A stretch of 64,000 bases of DNA from contig NZ_WEGH01000001.1 in assembly GCF_009604375.1 (NCBI RefSeq), positions 2,108,001 through 2,172,000 on the forward strand, given 5' to 3'. This DNA comes from Actinomadura macrotermitis (GTDB taxonomy: Bacteria; Actinomycetota; Actinomycetes; Streptosporangiales; Streptosporangiaceae). Below are positions 50,706 through 59,852 of this stretch, piece by piece; the first letter of the stretch is position 1, and every line of letters starts with the position of its first letter. Under the pieces are notes generated by a model. That model did no database searches. It was not told where the DNA came from and saw nothing but the letters and a program-made list of their open reading frames with translations. Made by a program: the position numbers and the translations under genes.

Positions 50706-52676
50706 ATGAGCCGGTACCGGTACGGGGCCTACCACGACGGGCCCGACCCGCTCGCCCCGCCCTTCGACGTGCGCGACGCCCTGGACGAGGTCGGCGACGC
50801 GGTGCTGGACGGCGCCCGTCCCGACGAGGCGCTGCGCGACCTGCTGCGCCGCGGCCTGCCCGGCGTCCGCGACCGCCGCGGGCTGGACGACATGCTGCGG
50901 CAGGTCCGCGAGCGGCGCCGCGAGCTGCGCGAGCGCGGCCGCCTGGACGGCACGCTGGAGCAGGCGCGCGCGCTGCTGGACACCGCGATCGGGCAGGAGC
51001 GGGCCGAGCTGTTCCCCGACCCGTCCGACGACGCCCGGCTGCGCGAGGCCGAGCTGGACACGCTGCCGGGCGACACCGCGCAGGCCGTGCGGCGGCTGTC
51101 GGACTACCGGTGGCGGTCCGACGCGGCCCGCCGGACGTTCGAGCAGCTGAAGGACCTGCTGCGGCGCGAGGTGCTGGACGCGCAGTTCCAGGGCATGAAG
51201 CAGGCCCTGCAGAGCCAGGACCCGGGCGCGATGGACCGCGTCAAGGACATGATGGCCGCGCTCAACCAGATGCTGGAGCAGGACGCGCGCGGCGAGCACA
51301 CCCCGGACGACTTCGACCGGTTCATGGGCGACTACGGGGACTTCTTCCCCGAGCGGCCGCGGAACCTGGAGGAGCTGGTCGACTCGCTGGCCCGCCGCGC
51401 CGCCGCGATGGACCGGCTGCTGGCCTCGCTGTCGCCCGAGCAGCGCGAGGAGCTGGCCGGGCTGATGGACCAGATGATGCAGGACGCCGGCCTGGCGATG
51501 GAGATGTCGCGGCTGAACGACGCGCTGCGCGCGCGCCGTCCGGACCTCGGCTGGGGGCAGCCCGAGCAGATGACCGGCGACGAGCCGCTCGGCGTCGGCG
51601 ACGCCACCACCGCGCTCGCCGAGCTCGCCGACCTGGCCGACCTGGAGTCCGCGCTCGGGCAGGACTACCCGGGCGCGCGGCTGGACGACATCGACGAGGA
51701 CGCCGTCCGCCGCGCCCTCGGCCGCCAGGCCGTCGACGACCTGGCGGCGCTGCGCCGCATCGAGGCCGAACTGGAGCGCCAGGGCTACCTGCAGCGCACC
51801 AAGGGCAAGCTGGAGCTGACGCCCAAGGCGGTGCGGCGCCTCGGCGAGACGGCGCTGCGGCGGGTGTTCTCCCGGCTCACCGAGGGGCGCCGGGGCGACC
51901 ACGACCAGCGCGACGCGGGCCAGGCCGGGGAGCTGACCGGCAGCAGCCGCGCGTGGCGGTTCGGCGACGAGCAGCCGCTGGACGTCGTGCGGACCGTCGG
52001 CAACGCGATCCGCCGCAACGCGATGGAGAACGCCGGCGCCGGGACCACCGGGGTGCGGCTCGGCGTCGACGACTTCGAGGTGCACGAGACCGAGCGCCGC
52101 ACCGCCGCCGCCGTCTGCCTGCTGGTCGACCTGTCGTACTCGATGGTGCTGCGCGGCACCTGGGCGGCGGCCAAGCAGACCACGCTCGCCCTGCACACGC
52201 TGGTGACGAGCAAGTTCCCGCAGGACGCCATCCAGATCATCGGGTTCTCCAACTACGCCCGCACCCTGCACCCGACCGAGATGGCCGGGCTGGACTGGGA
52301 CATGGTGCAGGGCACCAACCTGCACCACGCGCTGATGATCGCCGGGCGGCACCTGGACCGGCACCCCGACTTCGAGCCGATCGTGCTGGTGGTCACCGAC
52401 GGCGAGCCGACCGCGCACCTGCGCCCGGACGGCCGGTCGCTGTTCGACTACCCGCCGTCGGCCGAGACGCTGGTGCTGACCCTCGCCGAGGTCGACAAGA
52501 TGACCCGGCGCGGCGCCGCGCTGAACTTCTTCATGCTGGCCGACGACCCGCGCCTGGTGTCGTTCGTGGAGGAGGTCGCCCAGCGCAACGGCGGCCGGGT
52601 CTTCGCGCCCGACGCCGGCCGGCTCGGCGAGTACGTCGTCAGCGACTACCTGCGCGTCCGCCGCGGCCGCCGCTGA
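50706..52676 (+). CDS. VWA-domain protein partnered with the AAA+ ATPase
   Basis: A 656-residue, highly charged protein. The N-terminal 440 residues are helical, with MDRVKDMMAALNQMLEQDA and ELAGLMDQMMQDAGLAMEM. The C-terminal von Willebrand A domain (about 465-640) has a complete MIDAS motif D475-L-S477-Y-S479, and IVLVVTDGEPTAH. No transmembrane segment, so it is cytosolic. The gap to the ATPase is 19 nt and GAGGGG lies upstream of the ATG. This is the CoxE/ChlD-like arrangement. Confidence 0.9.
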   Translation: MSRYRYGAYHDGPDPLAPPFDVRDALDEVGDAVLDGARPDEALRDLLRRGLPGVRDRRGLDDMLRQVRERRRELRERGRLDGTLEQARALLDTAIGQERAELFPDPSDDARLREAELDTLPGDTAQAVRRLSDYRWRSDAARRTFEQLKDLLRREVLDAQFQGMKQALQSQDPGAMDRVKDMMAALNQMLEQDARGEHTPDDFDRFMGDYGDFFPERPRNLEELVDSLARRAAAMDRLLASLSPEQREELAGLMDQMMQDAGLAMEMSRLNDALRARRPDLGWGQPEQMTGDEPLGVGDATTALAELADLADLESALGQDYPGARLDDIDEDAVRRALGRQAVDDLAALRRIEAELERQGYLQRTKGKLELTPKAVRRLGETALRRVFSRLTEGRRGDHDQRDAGQAGELTGSSRAWRFGDEQPLDVVRTVGNAIRRNAMENAGAGTTGVRLGVDDFEVHETERRTAAAVCLLVDLSYSMVLRGTWAAAKQTTLALHTLVTSKFPQDAIQIIGFSNYARTLHPTEMAGLDWDMVQGTNLHHALMIAGRHLDRHPDFEPIVLVVTDGEPTAHLRPDGRSLFDYPPSAETLVLTLAEVDKMTRRGAALNFFMLADDPRLVSFVEEVAQRNGGRVFAPDAGRLGEYVVSDYLRVRRGRR

Positions 52677-52702
52677 ACCTGGGGCGCGGCGTCCATGGGG
52701 GC

Positions 52703-52708
52703 TAAGGT
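52703..52708 (+). promoter_or_regulatory. Possible -10 box of the DUF2269-like gene
   Basis: TAAGGT ends 6 nt before the ATG at 52715 and there is no ribosome binding site, so this gene may be transcribed alone as a leaderless mRNA even though it follows the VWA gene by 38 bp. Confidence 0.4.
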
Positions 52709-52714
52709 CGCCTC

Positions 52715-53188
52715 ATGTCGAGTTCTGATCGTCTGCTGCTCATCCTGCACATCGGATTCGCGATCTTCACGCTGGGGCCGCTGACGGCGGCCACCATGGC
52801 CGCCCCCCGCTACATCCGCAGGCGCGAGCCCGCGGTGCTGCACTTCCTGACCCGCATCACCCGGATCTACGGCCTCGGCACCCTCGGGGTCTTCCTGTTC
52901 GGGCTGTTCCTGGCCAAGGGCAAGTTCGCGCAGGTGTGGCTGTCGGCGTCGATGACGCTGTTCATCGTGGCGTTCGTGCTGCTGTTCCTCGTCGAGCGCG
53001 ACATGCGCAAGGCGGGGCACCTGTTGGAGGTCGCCGCGGCCGAGACCGCCAAGGCCCCGGCCGAGGGCGAGGCCGCCGCCACCGGGGACGACGTCGCCCA
53101 GGTCGAGCGGGGGCGGATCGCCGCCATCTCCGGCGTCGTCGCGCTGATCTGGCTGGTGATCCTGGTGCTGATGGTCTGGAACGGCTGA
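52715..53188 (+). CDS. Small integral membrane protein (DUF2269-like)
   Basis: The 157-residue protein has four hydrophobic helices: LLLILHIGFAIFTLGPLTA, GLGTLGVFLFGLFLAKG, SASMTLFIVAFVLLFLVE and ISGVVALIWLVILVLMVW. A cytosolic, acidic Ala-rich loop lies before the last one. This resembles DUF2269 membrane proteins; function unknown. It ends 4 bp from the convergent hydrolase gene. Confidence 0.78.
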   Translation: MSSSDRLLLILHIGFAIFTLGPLTAATMAAPRYIRRREPAVLHFLTRITRIYGLGTLGVFLFGLFLAKGKFAQVWLSASMTLFIVAFVLLFLVERDMRKAGHLLEVAAAETAKAPAEGEAAATGDDVAQVERGRIAAISGVVALIWLVILVLMVWNG

Positions 53189-53192
53189 GGCG

Positions 53193-54275
53193 TCAGCGGG
53201 TGCGGGCCTTCAGCCAGGCCAGGATCTGCGGGTACACGCGCTCGTTGTTCATCAGCCCGTTGCCGTGGGCGCGGCCCGGGACGGTGTCGACCGTCACCGG
53301 GACGCCCGCGGCGCGCAGCGCCGTCGCCAGCCCGGTGCTGTGGGTCACCGGGACGAAGTCGCCGGCGCTGTGCAGCAGCAGCATCGGGGCGTCGCCGGCG
53401 GAGGCGTGCGTGGCCGAGTTGGCGTCGTTGATCCGCTCCCAGCAGGACGCGTCGGCCGCGGGCAGGCAGCGCAGCAGCTCCGACACCGCGCCGCGCAGCT
53501 TGCGCTGGGCGGGCGAGGCGCCCGGCCGCAACCCCGCCTGGTAGGCCAGGTAGGGGGTGTTCACCGGCGACAGCGCGACGACGCCGCGCACCAGGTCGCC
53601 GCCGGTGCGGTAGGTGCCGAGCTGGGTGGCGATCATGCCGCCGGCCGAGGACCCCATGACGACGATGCGGCCCGGGTCGACGTTCCAGCGCCCCGCGTTC
53701 TTGCGGACGAACCTCAGCGCCGCGAGGGCGTCGTTGCGCTGCGCGGGCCAGCGGGCGGCGGTGGCGAGCCGGTAGTCGGCGGCGATCACCGTGAAGCCCT
53801 GGCCGGTGAGGCGGCGCGCGAAGTAGCGCCAGTCGCTCTTGTCGCCCTCCAGCCAGTACCCGCCGTGCAGCACCAGGACGGCGGGGCGCGGCTTGGCCTT
53901 GGCGGTCTTGGACTTGCCCTTGGCGGCCTGGCGCCAGTAGACGTCCAGGCGCTGGCGGGTGTTCTTGCCGTAGGCGTAGGTGCGCACGCTCGGCGGCTTG
54001 GGCGTCACCATGACGGCGCTGGCCGAGGTCACCGAGTCGTTGCCGGTGGCCTGGCGGGGCTCGGCGTCGGGTGAGGAGGTGGAGGGGCTCGGCGTCGGCG
54101 CGTCGCCCGGGGACGGCGTGCCGTTCGGCGAGGGCGTCACCGGCCCCGTGTCCGTGTCCGTGGGCGTCGCCGACGGGGTCGGCTCCGGGGTGGTCGCGAG
54201 GGCGCCGGCGGGCATGCCGACGGCGGTGATGCACGTCGCGGCGAACACCGCGCCACAGACCAGTACTTTGCGCAC
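53193..54275 (-). CDS. Exported alpha/beta hydrolase (esterase-like)
   Basis: The 360-residue protein has a signal peptide (ending ALATTPEP), a 75-residue Thr/Pro/Ser-rich linker and an alpha/beta-hydrolase domain. Visible are the oxyanion motif LHGGYW, nucleophile Ser in VMGSSAGGM, and the late Asp and His in HSAGDFVPV and GRAHGNG. This is the HGGxW group of carboxylesterases; substrate unknown. GTG at 54275 with GAAAGG upstream is preferred because it begins a clean signal peptide. Confidence 0.85.
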   Translation of the reverse strand: MRKVLVCGAVFAATCITAVGMPAGALATTPEPTPSATPTDTDTGPVTPSPNGTPSPGDAPTPSPSTSSPDAEPRQATGNDSVTSASAVMVTPKPPSVRTYAYGKNTRQRLDVYWRQAAKGKSKTAKAKPRPAVLVLHGGYWLEGDKSDWRYFARRLTGQGFTVIAADYRLATAARWPAQRNDALAALRFVRKNAGRWNVDPGRIVVMGSSAGGMIATQLGTYRTGGDLVRGVVALSPVNTPYLAYQAGLRPGASPAQRKLRGAVSELLRCLPAADASCWERINDANSATHASAGDAPMLLLHSAGDFVPVTHSTGLATALRAAGVPVTVDTVPGRAHGNGLMNNERVYPQILAWLKARTR

Positions 54276-54349
54276 TCCCGGCCCTTTCTTGGTGGTACCC
54301 GGCCACATCATAGATGTCCGATCACCATGGCGGGGCCCCGGCACGCGAA

Positions 54350-54374
54350 ACGGCCGGAGCGCCGCTCCGGCCGT
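54350..54374 (-). terminator. Terminator after cystathionine gamma-synthase
   Basis: Near-palindrome with 12-bp arms (54350-54361, 54363-54374), followed on the minus strand by GTTTCG. It lies 11 nt past the stop at 54386. Confidence 0.7.
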
Positions 54375-54385
54375 CGCGGGAAACC

Positions 54386-55534
54386 TCAGCTCAGCGCCCG
54401 CTCCAGGTCGCGGACGAGATCACCGGCGTCCTCGATGCCGACCGACAGCCGGACCAGGTCGGCGGGCACCTCCAGCGGCGACCCGGCCGCCGAGGCGTGC
54501 GTCATCCGGCCCGGGTGCTCGATCAGCGACTCGACGCCGCCGAGCGACTCGCCGAGCGTGAACAGCTTGGTGCGCTCGCAGACGCGCACCGCCGCCTCCT
54601 CCGACTCCATCCGGAACGACACCATGCCGCCGAACGCCTTCATCTGCTTGGCGGCGACGTCGTGCCCCGGGTGGTCGGGCAGGCCCGGGTAGAGCACCTG
54701 CCCGACGGCCGGGTGCCGCTGCAGCATCTCCACGATCCGCTCGGCGTTGGCGCAGTGCCGGTCCATCCGGACCGCCAGCGTCTTGATGCCGCGCAGCGTC
54801 AGCCAGGCGTCGAACGGCCCGGCGACGGCGCCCATCGCGTTCTGGTTGAAGGCGAGCCGCTCGCCGAGCGCGGCGTCCGCCGCGATCAGCGCGCCGCCGA
54901 CCACGTCGGAGTGGCCGCCGACGTACTTGGTGGTGGAGTGGATGACCACGTCCGCGCCGAGGTGCAGCGGCTGCTGCAGGTAGGGCGAGGCGAAGGTGTT
55001 GTCCACCGCCAGCAGCGCGCCCGCCTCCCGGGCGATGCCGGCCAGCGCCGCGATGTCGGCGATGCCGAGCAGCGGGTTGGTGGGCGTCTCCACCCAGATG
55101 AGCCTGGTCTCGGGCCGGACGGCGGCGCGGACGGCCGCGATGTCGCCGAGCGGCACCGGGTCGAACTCCACCCCCCACGGCGCGGCGACCTTGGCGAACA
55201 GCCGGTAGGTGCCGCCGTAGGCGTCGCCCGGGATGATGACGTGGTCGCCGGGGCGGCACACGGTGCGCAGCAGCGCGTCCTCGGCGGCGAGCCCGGACGC
55301 GAACGCCAGCCCGCGCGCGCCCCCCTCGATCTCGGCGAGGCATACCTCCAACGCGGTACGGGTCGGATTGGCCGACCGTGAGTACTCGTACCCCCCGCGC
55401 AGGCCGCCGATGCCGTCCTGCTTGTACGTCGAGACCTGGTAGATCGGCGGTACGACCGCCCCTGTCGCCGGGTCGGGCTCCTGGCCCGCGTGGATGGCCA
55501 GGGTCTCGAACGCCTGGTGAACCTCGTTGTCCAT
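54386..55534 (-). CDS. metB: Cystathionine gamma-synthase/gamma-lyase family enzyme
   Basis: PLP enzyme of transsulfuration, 382 residues. It has the cofactor lysine K203 in HSTTKYVGGHSDVVGG, substrate motifs YEYSRSANPTRTALE, GDAYGGTYRL and VETPTNPLLGI, and C-terminal SLGGVESLIEHPGRMTH. Gamma-synthase (cysteine to cystathionine) and gamma-lyase cannot be separated by eye; the linked cbs suggests reverse transsulfuration too. The ATG at 55534 sits 7 nt behind TAGCCT with no ribosome binding site, so probably leaderless. Divergent from the MMPL gene. Confidence 0.92.
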   Translation of the reverse strand: MDNEVHQAFETLAIHAGQEPDPATGAVVPPIYQVSTYKQDGIGGLRGGYEYSRSANPTRTALEVCLAEIEGGARGLAFASGLAAEDALLRTVCRPGDHVIIPGDAYGGTYRLFAKVAAPWGVEFDPVPLGDIAAVRAAVRPETRLIWVETPTNPLLGIADIAALAGIAREAGALLAVDNTFASPYLQQPLHLGADVVIHSTTKYVGGHSDVVGGALIAADAALGERLAFNQNAMGAVAGPFDAWLTLRGIKTLAVRMDRHCANAERIVEMLQRHPAVGQVLYPGLPDHPGHDVAAKQMKAFGGMVSFRMESEEAAVRVCERTKLFTLGESLGGVESLIEHPGRMTHASAAGSPLEVPADLVRLSVGIEDAGDLVRDLERALS

Positions 55535-55641
55535 GGGGACGAGGCTATCCGCCCAGGTCCCATCCCGGAGGAGGAGCCTCTCCCCCGTAGGTATGGGTCG
55601 GTAATTCGGCAGACGGGGTGACCTCAACGAGCCTGGGGTTC

Positions 55642-55661
55642 TCTACCGTTTGTCAGGTAGA
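55642..55661. promoter_or_regulatory. Operator-like dyad upstream of the MMPL gene
   Basis: Perfect 6-bp inverted repeat TCTACC-N8-GGTAGA lies 50 bp before the MMPL start codon, a good place to control its promoter. The binding protein is not evident nearby. Confidence 0.45.
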
Positions 55662-55710
55662 TCGAACAGCTCGGAATCTCTCCCACTCGTCCTTGAATGA
55701 AGGAAGTCGC

Positions 55711-57867
55711 ATGTTCGCAGGGCTCGCGCGTTTCGTCGTGAGGCACCCATGGTGGACGATCCTGGCCTGGGTGGTCACCGCCGCCGCCATCGTCGTCCTC
55801 TCCCCCTCCCTTGAGACCAAGTCCGACCAGGGCGACTTCCTGCCCTCCAAGTACGAGTCGGTCCAGGCGGCCAAGCTGGCCAAGGAGGCCTACCCGCAGG
55901 CCGCCGACTCCACGGCGCTGATCGTGGTCAAGCGCACCGACGGCGCGCCGATCACCCCGGCCGACAGCGCCAAGGTGGCGGCCGCCGCCAAGACGCTGCA
56001 GGCCAAGAACTACCCCTCGGTCCAGGGGTTCCTGGCCAGTGACAAGACGGTGGCGCCCAACAAGGCCATCCAGATCATCAGCGTGCCGATGAAGGGCCAG
56101 GGCCAGGCCGAGCAGAAGAAGCTCGGCGACGCCATCAAGTCCATGCGCAAGGACCTGCCGAGCGCGCTGGGTTCGGGACTGTCGGCCAAGGTCGGCGGTG
56201 AGGTCGCCGGCTTCACCGACAACGAGAAGTCCTTCCAGCAGTCGTTCGCGATCGTGTCCGGCGCCACCTTCATCCTGATCATCGGCCTGATCCTGCTGAT
56301 CTTCCGGGCGCCGATCGCCGCGGTGCTGCCGATCATCGTGATCATGCTGACCGAGGTGGTGGCGACCAAGCTGATCGGCGCGGCGTCCAAGCTGCTGGAC
56401 TTCTCCGGCGACGACAGCCTGCAGATCATCCTCACCATCGTGCTGTTCGGCATCGGCGCCGACTACTACCTGTTCCTGCTGTTCCGGTTCCGTGAGCGGC
56501 TGCGGGCGGGCGACGACAAGAAGACCGCGATGATCACCACGGTGGAGCGGGTCGGCGAGGTCATCACCTCGGCCGCCGCCGCCATCGCGGCGACCTTCCT
56601 GGTCCTGATGCTCGCCTCGTTCGGCCTGTTCGCCGCCTGGGGCCCGTCGCTGGCCATCGCCGTCCTGGTGATGGGCGCCACCTCGCTCACCCTGTTCCCG
56701 GCGATCCTGTCGCTGCTCGGCACCGCGGTGTTCTGGCCGTCCAAGTCGTGGAAGAAGCAGCCGAAGGCCAAGCTCTCGGTCACCATGGGCAACATGGTCG
56801 GCCGCCGTCCGCTGGTCGTCGCGCTCGGCACCGGCGCGATCCTGCTCGCCCTGGCCGCCGGCGCGTTCGGCTTCAAGGCCGACTACGACTTCCAGTCGAG
56901 CTTCCCGCAGAACACCGAGTCCGCGCAGGCCATGAAGGACATGCAGAAGGGCTTCCCGCCCGGCCTGTCCACCCCGGTCCAGGTCTACCTGAAGTCCGAG
57001 GACGGCCAGGGCATCCCCAAGGAGAAGGTCGCCGCGTTCAGCGAGCAGGCCAAGTCCCTGCCGGGTGTCGGCGGCGTGCAGCCCGAGCAGCCGAACAAGG
57101 ACCGCTCGGTCGTCCGCGTCGACCTGCTGCTGAAGAAGAACCCGGTCTCCAACGACTCCATCAGCCTGGTCAAGGACGAGCTGCGGCCCGCCGCGCACAA
57201 GATCGAGCCGGCCGGCACCAAGATGCTCGTCGGCGGCGAGACCGCGATCTTCGGTGACATCAACAAGGTCGTCAACCGCGACCTGTCGGTCATCCTGCCG
57301 GTCGCCGGCGTGCTGATCGCGCTGATCCTGCTGCTGCTCCTGCGCTCGGTGGTCGCCCCGCTCTACCTGGTCCCGGCGGTCCTGGTCGGCTTCGCCGCCA
57401 CCCTCGGCGCCTCGGTCTACGTCTTCCAGGGCATCAAGGGCGAGCCCGGCGAGATCTTCCACCTGCCGATCATGCTGTACCTGTTCGTGCTGGCGATCGG
57501 CACCGACTACAACATCCTGATCACCGCCCGGCTCCGCGAGGAGGCCAAGGAGGGCCACGAGCCGCGCAAGGCGGCGGCCCTGGCCGTCCAGCACGGCGGC
57601 CCGACGGTCGCCGCGGCCGGCCTGATCCTGGCGGCCACCTTCTCGGTGATGCTGCTGGCCAAGGTGTCGATGCTGCAGCAGATGGGCTTCTCCATCGCGA
57701 TCGGCATCGCCCTGGCGGCCTTCGTGATGGCGCTGTTCCTGGTGCCGAGCATCACCGCGCTGCTCGGCCACCGCGCCTGGTGGCCGGGTCACGCCGACCG
57801 CCCGAAGGTCCGCAAGGGCCCCGACCCCCTGGAAGAGCAGTTCACCCGCTCGGAGGTCGGCTCCTAA
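55711..57867 (+). CDS. MMPL-family membrane transporter
   Basis: RND-superfamily exporter of 718 residues with the MmpL layout: one N-terminal helix, a periplasmic domain (about 35-165), five or six helices, and a repeat of this pattern. Key residues are the paired GADYYLFLLFRFRE and GTDYNILITARLREE, which carry the proton-relay Asp-Tyr pairs. Family members export lipids, siderophores or antibiotics. GAAGGAAG precedes the ATG at 55711. No regulator or biosynthetic genes adjoin it, so the cargo is unknown. Confidence 0.93.
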   Translation: MFAGLARFVVRHPWWTILAWVVTAAAIVVLSPSLETKSDQGDFLPSKYESVQAAKLAKEAYPQAADSTALIVVKRTDGAPITPADSAKVAAAAKTLQAKNYPSVQGFLASDKTVAPNKAIQIISVPMKGQGQAEQKKLGDAIKSMRKDLPSALGSGLSAKVGGEVAGFTDNEKSFQQSFAIVSGATFILIIGLILLIFRAPIAAVLPIIVIMLTEVVATKLIGAASKLLDFSGDDSLQIILTIVLFGIGADYYLFLLFRFRERLRAGDDKKTAMITTVERVGEVITSAAAAIAATFLVLMLASFGLFAAWGPSLAIAVLVMGATSLTLFPAILSLLGTAVFWPSKSWKKQPKAKLSVTMGNMVGRRPLVVALGTGAILLALAAGAFGFKADYDFQSSFPQNTESAQAMKDMQKGFPPGLSTPVQVYLKSEDGQGIPKEKVAAFSEQAKSLPGVGGVQPEQPNKDRSVVRVDLLLKKNPVSNDSISLVKDELRPAAHKIEPAGTKMLVGGETAIFGDINKVVNRDLSVILPVAGVLIALILLLLLRSVVAPLYLVPAVLVGFAATLGASVYVFQGIKGEPGEIFHLPIMLYLFVLAIGTDYNILITARLREEAKEGHEPRKAAALAVQHGGPTVAAAGLILAATFSVMLLAKVSMLQQMGFSIAIGIALAAFVMALFLVPSITALLGHRAWWPGHADRPKVRKGPDPLEEQFTRSEVGS

Positions 57868-57946
57868 GACGCCGGACCGTGGCGGTCCGGCCGGGTACAA
57901 CCGCCGCCCACCCGGCCCCCGCCACGGCCCGGCACCCCGCACGAGA

Positions 57947-57982
57947 GCGAGGCCCGCAGATCCCAGGATCTGCGGGCCTCGC
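57947..57982 (+). terminator. Hairpin terminator after the MMPL gene
   Basis: A perfect 17-bp inverted repeat (57947-57963 with 57966-57982) lies 80 nt past the stop. There is no long T-tract. Confidence 0.75.
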
Positions 57983-58094
57983 CGCGTTTCCCGTGCGGGA
58001 CGGTGGTTTCCGCGAAAGCCGGAAAGCGATGATCTTCGGCCGGTACGCTCCGGCGCACCCAGCAAGATCATCTCAATGAAGGCGTTGGTCACAA

Positions 58095-59198
58095 GTGAAC
58101 ATCGGCACGAAGCGGCTCGCCGCCGTCGCGGCGACGACCGGGCTCGGCGTGGCCGCGGCGACCGCCGTCGCGGCGCTGTCCGGCCCGGACGAGCGGAAGG
58201 CGGCCCCCGTCGGCGCCACCGAACGCGCGTGGCGGCTGGTCCCGGCCGCCACCGGGACGGGCTACATCGGCGGCCTGGCCGCGACCCCCGGCGGCGGCAT
58301 GTGGGCGGCCGGCGAGCTCTCCGGCCCGGGCAAGCCCCTGGTCGAGCGCCTCACCGTCCAGGGCTGGACCCGGGTGGCGCTGCCCGCCGCGCTCTCCACC
58401 ATCCGCCCGAACGGCATCGGCGCGTCCGCCGCGAACAACGTGTGGGTGACCGGCCCGCGCAGCGACTCGGGCGTCGAACGCGTCCTGCAGTGGAACGGGA
58501 CGAAGTGGAGGGCGCACGACCTGGCGCCGTCCTTCATGGCCGACGGCGTCCTCACGTTCGGCCCGAAGGACACCTGGGTGCACGGCCTCGGCAAGGACCA
58601 TGCCCGGCACTGGAACGGCACGGCCTGGCGCGACCACGCGCTCGGCCTCTTCCCGCGGGCGATCTCCGGGATCGGCTCCCGCGACCTGTGGGCGGTCGGC
58701 TTCGACCGTCAGCGGGCCGAGCCCGCCGTCGCGCACTGGAACGGCACCTCCTGGCGCCGCCTCCCGCTGCCGAAGATCCCGAACCTGGCGCGCGGCGAGG
58801 TCGCCCCCGCGCTGCGCGACGTCGTGGCCCTGTCGGGCAGGAACGTCTGGGCCGTCGGCACGGTCTACGTCACCGACAAGGGCAGGACCGTCTCCCGCGC
58901 GCTGCTCGCGCACTGGAACGGCACCGCCTGGAAGACCGCCCTCGGCGCGAACGGCACCGGCTACACCGACGTCGAGGCCGACGGCGCCGGCGGCATCTGG
59001 ACCGCCTACGGCACCCTGCTGCGGCACCGGACCGAGGCGGGCGCGTGGAGCAGGACCACCCTGCCCGTCCCCGCGGGCAAGAAGGCCGTGGTCCACGACC
59101 TCGCCCATCGCCCCGGGACCAGGACGCTCTGGGCGGGCGGCTACCTCTCCCCGGGCCGCAACGGCTCCAGCGACGCCGCCTACTGGCGCAACGACTGA
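58095..59198 (+). CDS. Exported repeat protein, possible beta-propeller
   Basis: The 367-residue protein has a signal peptide (VAATTGLGVAAATAVAALSG) and recurrent short motifs of the form WNGT-W (QWNGTKW, HWNGTAW, HWNGTSW) together with WAAG/WAVG (GMWAAGELSG, LWAVGFD, VWAVGTVY), spaced every 45-60 residues. This points to blades of a propeller. Function is unknown. GTG at 58095 has only a weak upstream signal. Confidence 0.75.
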   Translation: MNIGTKRLAAVAATTGLGVAAATAVAALSGPDERKAAPVGATERAWRLVPAATGTGYIGGLAATPGGGMWAAGELSGPGKPLVERLTVQGWTRVALPAALSTIRPNGIGASAANNVWVTGPRSDSGVERVLQWNGTKWRAHDLAPSFMADGVLTFGPKDTWVHGLGKDHARHWNGTAWRDHALGLFPRAISGIGSRDLWAVGFDRQRAEPAVAHWNGTSWRRLPLPKIPNLARGEVAPALRDVVALSGRNVWAVGTVYVTDKGRTVSRALLAHWNGTAWKTALGANGTGYTDVEADGAGGIWTAYGTLLRHRTEAGAWSRTTLPVPAGKKAVVHDLAHRPGTRTLWAGGYLSPGRNGSSDAAYWRND

Positions 59199-59367
59199 CC
59201 GGCCCCAGGTGAGCGCAGCGCCGGGGAACCTGCGGTCTCCGGCGCTTCGGGGAATCTCGCGCGGCGCTGCCCGGGCGGAGTCGTCCGGATACCGAGCGTG
59301 CCGGAACGTCTTGACCGGGCGGCGCGGGCGCGGCGAGGATGGGGGCGACCGCCTGCGGAGGTGCGTG

Positions 59368-59847
59368 ATGGACTCGTCCACCGAGATCGCGTCGGGCCGG
59401 GAGCTCGGCTGCGACTGGAACCTGACGGCCACCTGGACGCGGGCGGGCGGGCTGCGGCTCTGCCTGCGCCTGCCGGAGATCGAGCGCGTGTCCCTCTCGG
59501 AGTTCGAGATCCCCGTCGCGCGACCGAGCGTCCACTCCGGGATCTCCCGGACCGGGCCGGTGCGGATCATCGTCGCCGCGCCGGCCGGCACGACGCGGAT
59601 CGGCCTCACCACGGCCGCGGGCGCGAGCCGGACACTGTCGTTGCACCACCACGACACCCCGGGCGGGTCCGTCGTGCTGGCCGTCGGGCTCGCCGAACGC
59701 GCCGACCTGCCGATCAGCGTGCACGCCACCACGGCCTCGGGCACCGCGCTGGTGGAAACGGTCGAGAGTCACTCTGAGCGCCCTCCGTCCCGCTGGCGCC
59801 TCTTCCGTCGCCGCCGCGACGGCCTGCTCTACGAGTCCCGCTCCTGA
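59368..59847 (+). CDS. Hypothetical protein
   Basis: The 159-residue protein has no signal peptide. It looks beta-rich (NLTATWTRAGGLRLCLRL, GPVRIIVAAPAGTTRIGL, SVVLAVGLAERADLPISV) with a basic C-terminal tail (SRWRLFRRRRDGLLYES). GGAGGTG lies 5 nt before the ATG, strong support for this start. I recognise no family. Confidence 0.68.
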   Translation: MDSSTEIASGRELGCDWNLTATWTRAGGLRLCLRLPEIERVSLSEFEIPVARPSVHSGISRTGPVRIIVAAPAGTTRIGLTTAAGASRTLSLHHHDTPGGSVVLAVGLAERADLPISVHATTASGTALVETVESHSERPPSRWRLFRRRRDGLLYESRS

Positions 59848-59852
59848 TCCGG

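Noticed and set aside
55624..58092. 822-residue minus-strand frame antisense to the MMPL gene
   Set aside because: Gln/Asp/Gly/Arg-rich antisense shadow of a highly G/C-biased gene; no recognisable domain.
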